A stretch of 64,000 nt of DNA from Halichondria panicea (taxonomy: Eukaryota; Porifera; Demospongiae; Suberitida; Halichondriidae): positions 5,462,169-5,526,168 of the forward strand of contig NC_087386.1 of the NCBI RefSeq assembly GCF_963675165.1, in the 5' to 3' direction. How positions within the stretch are numbered: the stretch's first letter is position 1; each line of letters opens with the position of its first letter. Position numbers and translations under genes: made by a program. Under the pieces are notes generated by a model. It saw only the letters and a program-made list of their open reading frames with translations. It did no database searches and had not been told where the DNA came from. Of the stretch, positions 1 through 11,000 are shown piece after piece.

Positions 1-1
1 T

Positions 2-361
2 CGATCCATTGGAATCATCACTACCATCACTGTCTTGATACACGAAGTACCTCACGAAATCGGAGATTTTGCAATTCTAATTCAATCCGGACTCCCCAAA
101 CGTAGAGCAATGTTTCTACAACTTGGGACGGCTGTGGGCGCGATTGCCGGGACCGTGGCCGGACTATTGGCCGAGGGGGTGGGGACAGACACTGCCACGG
201 CTTGGATTCTACCGTTTACGGCTGGAGGGTTCATTTATATAGCAACGGTGTCTGTGATACCGGAACTCTTAGAGAACTCGTCCGTGTGGCAATCTACAAA
301 AGAGATAGTAGCCATGTTTGTAGGAATTGGGATGATGGTGCTCATAACATTCGTAGAGTAG
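2..361 (+). CDS. SLC39A7: SLC39A7 (ZIP7)-like zinc transporter, last exon (5' part outside window)
   Basis: Frame 2 is open from the window edge to a TAG at 359-361. It contains the LIV-1 ZIP metal-site motif [12 protein letters not shown] followed by [12 protein letters not shown], then two glycine-rich membrane segments ([16 protein letters not shown] and [19 protein letters not shown]) and a final hydrophobic helix ending in VLITFVE. In this family the two histidines of HExPHE lie in transmembrane helix V and help form the intramembrane zinc path. ZIP7 proteins release zinc from ER/Golgi into the cytosol. Match of order and spacing to the ZIP7/ZIP13 group is strong; which of the two is less certain because the histidine-rich N-terminus is not in the window. 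It is convergent with the makorin gene. Confidence 0.88.
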   Translation, partial: RSIGIITTITVLIHEVPHEIGDFAILIQSGLPKRRAMFLQLGTAVGAIAGTVAGLLAEGVGTDTATAWILPFTAGGFIYIATVSVIPELLENSSVWQSTKEIVAMFVGIGMMVLITFVE

Positions 362-741
362 GAACTGTTAACCGTTGACACATTACAGCTTTTATAATAT
401 AATTATGGTGTATCTCGTGCACTCGCTGAGCTGGTATATTATATCTAGTGAATGCATGGGAATCAATACACTTTACAAGTACGCACACTAAAGCGAATGA
501 TGTCCATACAATTCATACATTATATTGATTCATAATTATTGTCTCCATTAATTTAAAGTTTTGTCAAATTAAAACCAATTAACAATTATAACCAATTAAC
601 ATGTATATATATATAATTGCAGACAAGGAATAATAATAATTATACTGCATCAATATAAGTACCTAATAACATCTGCTAGCACAATTACATAAGTATTATA
701 TTTATATAAGATAAAAAAATTGGCTAGCTATAATTATATAA
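362..741. other. convergent intergenic spacer
   Basis: AT-rich sequence between the 3' ends of the zinc transporter (+) and makorin (-). It should hold both 3' UTRs. I see no open frame or repeat of note apart from a short TA run near 603-615. Confidence 0.5.
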
Positions 742-3700
742 TCACAAAAAGTCATGAAGTTCATCAGTGTTGCTCTCGAACCAGTCCCTGCCCTCGAAGA
801 TCTCCTCCTGAAAACGACGTAATACTTCATCTTGTGCGTCCGTCAAGGTCTCCTCAGTAGGTTGGGGGGCCGTGGTTGGACGATCCTCGCGATCGTTCAG
901 AAACTCCCACAGACTAAAGTAGTGTGTCCGTGTGTGTGTGTGTGAGATATCTATAATTGTAAAGCTATGTGGTAAGAAAATGGGGAATGTTAACAATGGT
1001 TTGGGGGGAGATAAAGAGGTTATGAGCAAGGCCAGGGTGTGGTGTGTATGTATAATGTTCATAATACACGATGTACTGCGTGAGTTCATTAACTCTTGAC
1101 TACGTGTATTTATATATGGGGTGCCGTTTGTGTCAAAATATTGAAATAAAAGCACAAGGTTTTGGTGGTATTTAGTACACGACTGAGGGTATTTAGTAAA
1201 CGACTGAGGGCATTTAGTAAATGGCTGAGGGGATTTAGTAAAAGACTGAGGGTATTCTATTCAGCGAGTCAAGGTCAACACTAGGCGTTTGTCTACTCCT
1301 CTTTAACAGAGTGTGAGTTCATCTGGGCACAGTAGAGCTCTAGCTATAGCTACAGAATTCTAGAAGAAGTCGTGCACACTGTGCATGCGCACAACCTTGT
1401 GCCCTGCACATCTCCCTAATACCAGGAGCAGATTACAGATTTATTTACTAAATACTCTCTGTCATTTGCTAAATACCCTCAGACATTTACTAAATACCCT
1501 CAGTTGTTTGCTAAATACCACCAAAACCTTGTGTTTTTGTCATCAATATTTGGACACAACGGCACCCCATATTTATACAGTATCTAGAATTATACGTACA
1601 AAGTTAGTAGTGTAAAGTTAGTAGTGTAAAGTTAGTAGCGTAAAGTTAGTAGCGTAAAGTTAGTAGTTTAGGTAACTAGCTGTGAGCTGGCTAAGGCTAT
1701 GGCTATCTATAGTCACTTTCAATTTGTTTTATATTGTCAAAGCTTTTCCTCGCAATGAGCGATTCTTCAGGACAAAAAACTTTAGGTAACTAGCTGTGAG
1801 CTGGCTAAGGCTATGGCTATCTATAGTCACTTTCAATTTGTTTTATATTGTCAAAGCTTTTCCTCGCAATGAGCGATTCTTCAGGACAAAAAATAATAGA
1901 AAACAACTAGTGACTTTTATAGACAAAAATGAAACACCTGACATGTGACACTCAGACACCAAACCAGACGTCAAACCAGACGTTATACTGGTATGACTGG
2001 TATTTTACTATAGGGCTACCTAGTCAACGTAGCCCTATAGTAAAATACCAGTCATACCAGTATAACCACTTACGTATTGTACCACTTACGTATTGTTTCT
2101 AATCGGTTTTCTGTCCCCATCAGAATCAGTCAAATAACGAGGCTCCTCCTTAGCTATTGTTCCATCAGGGTACTCTGAGGTCAGAGGTCAGAGGTCAGAG
2201 GTCATTCAAGCGTGCAACAGTACCCACTCACCATGTCTATAGAAACAGCTACTACCGAATGAGCACGTGCCTTTACCCATGTCAAAGTACTTGCAGTGCT
2301 TAGCTCTGCAAACGACACAAAATACATGAGTTATATACGTTCCGTATAGAGGGTAATTTTTGTTGGTGCAAATGTTCGTAGGAACTGCCATTAAATATTT
2401 TGTATTACAGCTCAGAATAGTGACGTTGAACCTACAATAATCGTCACAATGATGCTCCACAACACGAAATATACGAAAATTTCCACAATACGAAAATAAC
2501 CCGGCCGCTATACGTATACGCAATGCTAACTGCATGACTCACGATAAGTTCCCCTTGTAGGCACCAACAAGTTTAGACTTTTGATCAGGATCATCAATCC
2601 ACACCTCACTCTGAACAGAGGGACAATAGATAACACATAATGTGTGTACATACACATCTGCATAATTACGGTGTATTTTTGACATAAATGCATCTAAAAA
2701 AATACGTAATTATTACAAAGCTGTTAACACACTTGGTAATCTATATAATTATGATTCGTTATGATAATAACGATGTACTTACCGGTATAACAAAGAAGGA
2801 CACTGTTCTGCAAAGTGGACAGGCTCTGGAGGAGAAAAATAAACGTCAGATCAATCACAGCATGTCTTAGGGGAATGGCTAACCTGATAGTTCTTTTCTG
2901 TGTGTGGGTGGTTTGCCTCCATTTGCGGATGCAAGTGAGACAGAAACAATGGTCACAATTAGCTGTACATGAGCAGACAGATATATGTACCTAAATGTAC
3001 TGAGCATGTTGCAATAAGAGCTTACGAAGAAGTCCAAATCTCTGCTCAGATCTGACGAGCTTTCCACTGACATACTCCAAACAAATGGCACATTTCTTAT
3101 CCTCAGTCCTATATACACGTGTACAATAAAAGTAAAGAAATGAAATAACCTACTCTTGGATTTGAAAGGCTCTCTCCATTTCTCTTTCGTGCATCTCTAA
3201 GCACTCTTTCTTATGTGCTGAAGTGTGAACAAGACTGTAAGGTTAGCCATGCACACAAGTAACACTATTAGATATAATTATTATTATTGTACCTTTTTGT
3301 TGCTCAGGATCGGAAGGATTGAGACACTCTCGATTGCACATGTCACACAGATTTCCATGGAGATACTCGCAACTAAAAATAAAGAACAATTGTAGAACAT
3401 TAGGACAACCTCTAAGGAATGTACACACCAAAGTAAACATGGAGCCCCCTCACAAAGCCAAACAAGTATGTAACTATTATACTAAAGTATGTCTGCATTA
3501 ACAACTTTCAAATTCTTTCTTTTAGAAATATACTTTTGAGAGTATGCTAAGCAAGCTATAGTCCTTTTGTTCTTCCATTCAACAACCTTAAACTCATACT
3601 TAAAATTATTTTGACACATAACCATTTTGTGCTAATGAATTTCCTGCAAATCCGCCAAAATTAGTACCCTAAGGTATACTGACCTTTCTCCGAACGGACA

Positions 3701-4867
3701 TGCTCCCATCTCAGCAAACGGACACAGCTATCAAATAGAGAGAGAAAAAATAATCACGAGACAACGTGTACATACACACACACACCATCTCCCTCACTCA
3801 CCAGAGCAGCTGCCTCCTCAGTCGTGATAACGTCTAGGAATGAGCTCCCCTCACCCCCTGAGGCCATGTCACTGTACGAGAGCTGGGGGGCAGCTGTGAA
3901 CTGATCCTGCATTGGATGACAGTAGGCTACTGACATATCAAGTTTAGTGGCAATGTCGATTGGTATTAAAAATCCAAAACCAAAAATTGTCACATACATT
4001 GTTCTCTGAAATCGCTACATAATATATGGAGTAATAATTTATTAACCTGCGTTATGTCCAGACTGGAAAAATCACCTAGTGGCCCGTGAAATGATTTCCC
4101 CTGCCATGGAAACAACAAGGATACTCAAACAGAACAATCAGCAGTCAAGGTGACTTACTGGCACAAACTCTGCTGCCTGTGCCCATTTCTTGGGATTCGT
4201 AGAAGGATTCTTGTTCAATGTCACCATCTATAGTATACAAACACGACAAAAAATACATGTATACGTAGTTACATTATTTCACAACATTAGCAGTAAGCAC
4301 AGAATTAGAAGTATAGAAACAAAAGTGTGTTGTACTCACCCCTCCCCACTCCACGGGAGGTGATCACTGCTACGTAGGCTCACTGGAGCTACAGCACTGT
4401 AAAAGAAACCATAGTCCTTAAAACTGCCACTCGAATAATTACTGTATTAGAGCGCCATTGGACATTTTTCCTAAATAGCACAGTATTTGTTTATTATAGC
4501 CTCAGACACGTAATATTATGTTTTAATTACAGTATTTGATTTGTACTACCTCTTCTTCGTCTGTCCCGGCAGTTCCTTGGGCCTCACATGATTGTAACGA
4601 CACTTGTCTCCATAGCCACAACTACCTTTCAGATAAAACCTACATGTCTGCAACCAAAAGGTGACCCTTCAAAAGCCTGCCAAATTATTTTTTTACATAC
4701 GTACCATGTCTGGTTTATCGGACCACTCATGAGAGAAAGGACAATCTTCGCCATTCTTACAACAGCCACTCATAAAATACCTGCAGAAGCATGTATGCTA
4801 TAAAAATGCACAGCTATATAAGCCCTAACTGAACCTACCGACACAGGACTTTTCCAGTAGTGGCCAT
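742..4867 (-). CDS. MKRN: Makorin-type RING E3 ubiquitin ligase with CCCH zinc fingers
   Basis: Read on the minus strand, exons give the full makorin order. Exon 1 (4839-4867) starts MATTGKVLC. Exon 2 (4705-4780) and exon 3 (4550-4647) give two CCCH fingers (CRYFMSGCCKNGEDCPFSH and CRFYLKGSCGYGDKCRYNH). After linker exons come a third finger with CPFAEMGACPFGE (about 3680-3730), the makorin Cys-His motif LHGNLCDMCNREC (3300-3380), an EMHEREMERAFQIQE segment (about 3150-3200), and a C3HC4 RING split over three exons (DKKCAICLEYV near 3080-3110, RKWRQ near 2920, CPLCRTVSFFVIP near 2790-2830). The fourth CCCH finger (CKYFDMGKGTCSFGSSCFYRH) ends near 2233. The YPDGTIAKEEPRYLTD exon is near 2090-2172 and the terminal exon LWEFLNDRED ends at a stop at 742. 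Makorins are RNA-associated E3 ligases. Internal exon borders are approximate. Confidence 0.9.
1100..1595. mobile_element. Fold-back element in the last makorin intron
   Basis: Left arm about 1105-1258 and right arm about 1440-1590 are near-perfect inverted copies. Each carries several repeats of a unit built on tatttagtaaacgactgagg (or its complement), ending in the shared ccgtttgtgtc / gacacaacgg region. The interior codes for nothing recognisable. Likely a MITE-like non-autonomous element; target duplication not resolved. Confidence 0.7.
1603..1665. repeat. short tandem repeat, unit about 15 bases
   Basis: About four copies of gtaaagttagtagtg, alternating t and c near the end of the unit, directly after the fold-back element. 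Confidence 0.8.
1668..1893. repeat. two-copy tandem duplication, period 114 bases
   Basis: The segment beginning ttaggtaactagctgtgagc and ending gattcttcaggacaaaaaa occurs twice back to back (ggtaac at 1671 and again at 1785) with essentially no differences, so the duplication is recent. It lies within a makorin intron. Confidence 0.9.
1982..2066. repeat. perfect 37-base inverted repeat with 11-base loop
   Basis: Arm 1982-2018 (gttatactggtatgactgg...) is the exact reverse complement of 2030-2066; the loop is cctagtcaacg. A hairpin of this quality in a makorin intron is either the tip of a small fold-back element or a transcribed stem-loop. Confidence 0.9.
2178..2204 (+). promoter_or_regulatory. 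four AGGTCA half-sites spaced by one base (DR1-like), overlapping a polypyrimidine tract
   Basis: AGGTCA occurs at 2178, 2185, 2192 and 2199, each separated by one G. This is the DR1 pattern bound by HNF4/RXR-type nuclear receptors. On the gene's own strand the same bases read as repeated TGACCTC running into the acceptor ctcag just before the YPDGTIAKEE exon, so a splicing role is the simpler reading. Confidence 0.4.
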
Positions 4868-5126
4868 TTCTACTTGCTGGTTGTACACATGGGTGGGCGT
4901 TCGTTGACATAATAGAGCAAGATGGAATCCGGAAGTGGGCGTGGTGACCTATAATAAATTTTTTATGATTGAGTTTTTGGAAAAAACCCACAGCTAGCTT
5001 AGATCGATCGATCATCATTGTCTAGCTAGCTAGCTAGCTAAGTTCTGGCTTATATAAATAGCCACTTATAGTACAGAGCGCCAATCAGTTATCAAGACCC
5101 TAACCTAGTAGACCCTACTACAAAAG
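4868..5126. promoter_or_regulatory. divergent promoter between makorin and the CARD-DEATH gene
   Basis: Only 259 bases separate the makorin start codon (complement of 4865-4867) from the CARD gene start at 5127. The spacer contains a palindromic gatcgatcgatc run (about 5002-5013), a ctagctagctag run (about 5023-5042) and a TATA-like tatataaat near 5050-5058, placed to serve the plus-strand gene. Confidence 0.6.
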
Positions 5127-7000
5127 ATGGCATGTAACGGCACAGGACAAGATAGACACGTAAAGCTTCTAAAGAGACAAAGAGGACTACTAGTCAACCA
5201 GCTCCCTGACACTGTAACACTACTCAACACTCTCAAACTTGGTTCATATTTCAATGCATATGAAAAATCAGAGATTTCTAAGCAAAAAGTACCGTCCGAT
5301 AAAGCCGAGAAATTTCTGGACATAATGGAGTTTAAACCTCGTGAAGTATACCAAGAGTTTATGCGTGCTCTGCATTTGTTGCGGTCTGACCTAGCCGTGA
5401 GGTTGGAGGGAGTAGAGAGGGAAGTTAGCGGGGGATCTGACGCATCACCACCGGCGTCCAATGAGGCTTCACCAAAACGTGAGTCTGCTGGGCGTGTATA
5501 TATCCGATTTTTGAATTGTAGGCGAAATACAGTAGAAAATTACTAGGCTACCGGTATCCCACCCTGGACCTCCCCTGAAGCACAGTTCATTTTCATGTGG
5601 TAACCTCGTTTAAAAAACAGAGAAAACTGTGAATATAATTATTATTTTACATTCCAATGATTATGAGGGTCTATGGTCTATACTGGTAGAGGAGCTCTTC
5701 TTTAGGTGACGATAGGTGGGTGGATGTGATATGAGAAAAGGAAGGAGACTGTATGTATAACTATTATTCTACACATTGAACATTTACTTTCTGCTCGTGT
5801 TTATGCAATGAAGGTGATAGTGTACAATTGTTGACTATTTATCGTATCAGGAGTATGAATTACACGAGCAGAAAGATTGGTTATGCAAACAGCACGTCCC
5901 CTATCTTTTAGTTTCACACCCACCCACCCATGCAACAATAGTCTGTTTTAGTGGAACTCCTGAGGGAATACAGTCAATCCCTATGTGCATTCAGTACTAT
6001 TTTTTGAGCATATTTTTAAACTATGAATTTCCGCTTTTTTCTGCTCAACCTTAGTTTCAGTGTGTTAGAATTACTACATGTAAGAGCTAGAAACACTGAC
6101 AATGAGAGTACTAGTGCTTCAGTACAGAGTTTATTAGTGTATCCTTGACTGCTGGGTCATTGCACCTAGGTCATGGGATGGTAAGGATGCAAGGTTAGAG
6201 TTGGTACACCCACATGATATCATCAGGTTGGTATGATCACCATTTTTTTTCACTTCACTGCAGACCTTGGCAACGGATATGGTGGTGATCACATGGAGCC
6301 TAGACAGGAAGTTGGAAACGGTATTGTAGAAGAGGGTAAGTGCAGAATGTTATTTGCATGTACAGTGAAATGTGTTAATAATGATCTTTTGTGCAATCAT
6401 GTATGCCGTATGTTTTACACCATGTTTATGTGGGAAAGCAATTTTGGGAGTTGGAAGTACACTGTCCTTTCTAGAGAGCTATTTAATACATTCAGAGAAG
6501 GTGCTTGTAATCGGAGGCTCAACTGTACAAAGTATCTTCCCCTTGCTTACATATCTAAAGTCAACACAGCGTGTGTAACCTCATTTAGAATGTAAACAGA
6601 GTCTAATATTTTGACCTTCCCCTAAGTTGATGTAATATCCTCTCTCTTATATATAGCTGGTCTGTTCGGGCTGTCAGCCCCCGGAACTGGGCCTCACCAC
6701 CACCTCAGTCGCCTTGGATACTCTGATCGAGAATTGCTAGCCAATAGACTCAATGGTCGTCCTCCTCAACGACAAATATTCCACGATTTCTGCCAAGCTC
6801 TGGGTGTTGAGAACAGACTGATACAGGCCTCTAGTCGGTCTGGTAACCCCACTGGGTACTTGATGCAGCAGCTGTGCTCACAACCCAGCGCCACTTTCGA
6901 TAAATTGGAGACAGCACTCGGTCAAATCGGACATGCAGATTTGTATCACGATTTGGTTTTCCAAATGCAAAATGGTGGTATGGACGATGAAAATAATTAA
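5127..7000 (+). CDS. CARD plus DEATH-fold adaptor protein (RAIDD/CRADD-like architecture)
   Basis: Three exons (5127-5478, 6264-6335, 6657-7000) sum to 768 bases in one frame, giving 255 residues. Residues about 10-95 form a CARD-like helical bundle (KRQRGLLVNQLPDTVTLLN, then SDKAEKFLDIMEFKPREVYQ and an EFMRALHLL helix). A glycine-rich linker follows, then a DEATH-like domain from about residue 165 (RELLANRLNG, FHDFCQALGVENRLIQ, PTGYLMQQL, KLETALGQIGHADLYHDL). CARD followed by DEATH is the arrangement of vertebrate RAIDD, which links the PIDD platform to caspase-2; a similar adaptor role is inferred from architecture only. Splice phases agree at both introns (1 and 1). Polyadenylation signal AATAAA lies at 7097-7102. 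The last 218 coding bases were copied into the 6 kb tandem duplication. Confidence 0.8.
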
Positions 7001-7360
7001 TAATTATAATTATGTTGTATGTTTGTGCATGTGTGTTCCTTGTTTCTTTGTCTGTTTTGTCACTCTGCAATTACTTCATCAGAACACATTAATTTTAATA
7101 AACATTACGTTATGTAAAGGGAAACCACCGAGAATACAATCGCACAGCTACAACAAGGGGAAAGCCCCTAAACTACAGGGGAAACATTGCATCATTCAAT
7201 GTTAAGTGGGCGTGGTGGGAGAGTGGGCGTTACCTAATACTGAAGGTCAACCATGAAATTGCATGCTGTAAAAATAAGCATGATATGTACGTAGCTAGAT
7301 CTGGTTTTGCTCTCCACTGGTAGTCTAGTCTGATCTGTTGTAGCTGGTGAATAGATTGAG
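7001..7360 (+). promoter_or_regulatory. spacer holding the CARD-DEATH 3' UTR and transporter copy 1 promoter
   Basis: The first ~100 bases carry the upstream gene's 3' UTR with AATAAA at 7097-7102. The remaining ~250 bases must hold the promoter of transporter copy 1. No clear TATA box. Confidence 0.45.
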
Positions 7361-8048
7361 ATGGCTAGATTAAGACTCAACACACCGAGCTTCCACTGGA
7401 GGAGGAGCTGTCCACCTGTCCACTGCTGTACTGGCAGGAGAAAGGATGAACAAGTGAAGCCCAAAGCAACTCCACTTCCTTGGGGGAAGGTAACTGAGTA
7501 GTAGTGTTTAATAGTATTTAATAGTGCTAATATTGAGCATTGCTTGTATTGTTTTTTGCAGATGAGCGTTATTTGCTCCGTTCTCTTCGTAAATCAATTC
7601 GGTACGTAACCATGACGAGTTTGATTAACAACACTTTATAGTATTACAACGAAAACTTTGAGCCAATCGAATAAGTGATTTCCTACCAGCATTGTGCGCA
7701 CCTTATAACTACCATGTTCACTCCTACCTACTATCAATATTCTATATTACTTATCCCAGGAATCAACCTGTTATTTCCTTTCCTGCCGTACATGATACAT
7801 GACTTCTTCCCTGAATTGGATAGAACACAAATTGGTGAGTTAAAGCATTCACCAGGAGTGCAATTACTGGAAGTGTTTGGAGCTCACAGTGTGGTTTAGT
7901 GTTATTACTGCTTCTCATTGTGACATACATGAAAAATCAACGTGGTTTTATCACAGGAATTGATTTCTTAATTTGTGATAACTATAACGTCAATTTCATC
8001 AGCATTAACAACTATTTGTATCTTCTTACTGTACAATACACCCACACA

Positions 8049-8086
<38 letters not shown>

Positions 8087-11000
8087 TACAGGCCAAAAAG
8101 CTGGCTATCTCGGGTGTGCCTATTTTGTTGGGAACTTTATTGGCAGCTTGTTTTGGGGCTGGGTCTCAGATATTGCCGGGAGGAGACCCGCTCTACTGAT
8201 TGGAATGTGTGGCATCATCGCTTCCGAGATTTTCTTTGCCTTCAGTCAGACCTTTGCATGGGCTCTGGCCGCACGTTTTCTCTGGGGAGCCTTGAATGGA
8301 AATATTGGAATCGGAAAGACTTATATTTCGGACGTAAGTACAATAATTATATGAAGCAACTGTGTGTAGCTGATACTTATATAATTCACAGATATGTGAC
8401 GATACCAATCAGGCCAGGGGCTTTGCACTGGTCGGGGTAACAAGAGGAATAGGACAATTACTGGTAAGGAAGTTTATGACGTACATGTGCATGTGCATGT
8501 ACATGTGCATGTGCATGTGCATGTGCATGTGCATGTGCATGTGCATGTGCATGTGCATGTGCATGCACTCTCTTCCAAATATAATTGGCACAATGCCTGT
8601 TAGAATCTTAACCTGTAATAGCCCTCATTTTCCATATAAGCTCCCACTGGCTGCATTAGCCTCTGTTGTTAGCATGGATGGCTAATATCGTATTACTAGA
8701 ATGTTTGCGAGCATCAAACATACCGTATAGCGGGTATATTTCGAGGGTATAAATTTTCGCGGATGTGCCTTTAGAAAGGTTTTCGCGGATTTAATTTTCG
8801 TGGAATAGCGCCTTTTTTGCAGCATGCATGCATGGAATATTAAATTCGCGGTTATAAATGTTCGCAGTTCATGCCTAATCCGCGAAAACCACGAACATTT
8901 ATACCCTCGAAATATACCCTCTATACGGTAGTATTATGTGAACTTTGCGAGGGTTGATCACTTCGCAGCAATAAAATCTGCAAAACCTACTGGTAACTTA
9001 AATACACACGATCCTTGCCAGAACGCAATAGTTAGATCGCAAAGGATCAATTTTCTGCTGATTTGGCTCAATCGCAAAAGTTTTTCGATCTGGTGATGCG
9101 TACATGATAGCGAGTAAGGAGGCAGTAAAGGAGGGCATGTCGCCAGTGTGTTCACCAGCAAGTAACGCGGTAGCTCATCCAATATATTGTTTGCCTCCAT
9201 ACAGGGCTCACTATTGGGAGGGTTCCTGGCACAACCAGCCAGCAAGTACACTGCTCTCCAGTTTGAGATGTTCTGTCAGTATCCCTACTCCCTGCCTGTA
9301 TTGGTGGGGGCATTCCTTGGTGTCATCACTCTCTTTTGTAAGTCGCTCTTAAATAAATTTGATGATGCATGCTTATTTATTTCGTGTAGCTATATATAGG
9401 TTTATTTATAGGTGGGGATAGTCTTAATTAGGTATCGTCTCACTGTCGTGTAAGCACTTAGTAATGCATGGTTGATTGTGTATGTAAAAGAATTGTGTCA
9501 TAACATACATAGCATTGAAATGCTTGAGCACTGAAGTAGCAAATTGCTGTTGGTTGGGACAATTAAGCAAACTTATTCTCATTTCCAGCTGCATGGCTCT
9601 TTATGGATGAGACACTTCGCAAGAAAAAAAAGCAGTCCACCTCTAGTGATAACTCTTCACAAGATGACTCTGGTATTGACCTAGTGTCAGCTGACCCTCC
9701 CGGCCAAGAGTCTGATACTGAGATGATGGATTTGATGAAGGATGGTCGGAGTGAAGACACTATCGACAGGCAACCTTTGTTGATGGCTGAGAGCGATATA
9801 GACACTGATGGTATGTGTGTGGGGGAGGGGGGCTAGTGTGTGGGAGAGGGGGGCTAGTGTGTGGGAGAGGGGGGCTAGTGTGTGGGAGAGGGGGGCTAGT
9901 GTGTGGTAGAGGGGGGCTATTGTGTGGGGGAGGGGGGATAGTGTGTGGGGGAAGGGGGCTAGTGTGGTGTGTAATTGCTTTAGCGTGTGTTTTTTTCTAA
10001 ATAAAGATGGACTTTTACCACTGTTGGGGCAAGGGGTGACCACTGAAAAATTTCATAATAATTGAACCTCCACATACAGACTGTGAGATGGTGAGCTCAG
10101 ACACAGAGCTGTTAGTGAGAGAGAGACGACCTAGATCCAAGTGCCCCCGTCCACCATCTTGTAACCCTCTCTACCCATGCATCAAGTTTAAGGAGAGAGT
10201 CACTGACTGTGTTGCCATACCAATAGCCATGTACAGGTAAGGGAGTTAGTTTGTACATGAGAATCTTTAGTTTGGTATTTGCTATTATAGCTAGTGTAAT
10301 GCATCCTGTAGCTCTTAGGAAGCTCATTGCTTTTGTTAAAAATCTGGTCCCAAATTCGTTATATCTAGTGTGTCCCGGAATCAATGTATACCCTTTCATG
10401 TAGCTAATGTCATAATAATATTATCAGCACTGTACACTGTAATTTTTTAGTTGCCTTGCCTCATTTTTTATGAATTGCGGTAAATAAATTTGAAAGTATT
10501 TTTTGCCCCCTCAGATATCTGTTAAACTACCGTAAGAGAGGCTCCTGGTCGCCACGCGAGACATTCAGTGGTAAGAATGTATCAAGGCTTGGCAGACATA
10601 TGTATGGAGGATTAAAACAAAGAGTCAAGTTAATAGCTGATAGACGAGTGTTCTTCTCCACTCTTATGTATGGTCTCTTTGCCTTCATCGGAATTATGAG
10701 TTTGGAAGTGAGTTTAATTGCATTGTAACTCTATCTTGTCTTTGTTGTAATTCCCTGCTGTTCAATTTGCACATGGCTCCTATCGTATTTCATATAATTA
10801 TTATATAAGTGGTCAAAAAGCCTGCGAAGTATTTTTGTTATGACCATTGTGTTTCCTTGCTCTCCAGTTGATCCCGTTGCTACTGGTTACCAAACACAAA
10901 GATGGTGGTTATTCTCTGGACGACAATGAGCTGGGTGTTATCTTCATGGTCTCAGCTGTCATTCAACTGCTGTACCATGTACGTTCTTTCAGTGTTCAGT

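Noticed and set aside
985-1155. Upstream part of the open frame ending in LWEFLNDRED
   Set aside because: Lies 5' of a good splice acceptor (tttag before TCTGTGGGAG) and is intron and repeat sequence; only the last ~58 codons are makorin.
5105-5461. 118-codon open frame on the minus strand
   Set aside because: Shadow of the CARD exon, which has the better protein signature and consistent splice phases.
6372-6595. Open frames downstream of the second CARD-DEATH exon
   Set aside because: They read through a good donor (gtaagtg at 6336) into intron sequence; skipping them gives a consistent three-exon gene.
8409-8685. Open frames of alternating Met-His or Met-Cys
   Set aside because: Artefact of the ATGTGC repeat within a transporter intron.
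9687-10043. Minus-strand frame with repeated LAPLSHT
   Set aside because: Translation of the 21-base minisatellite.
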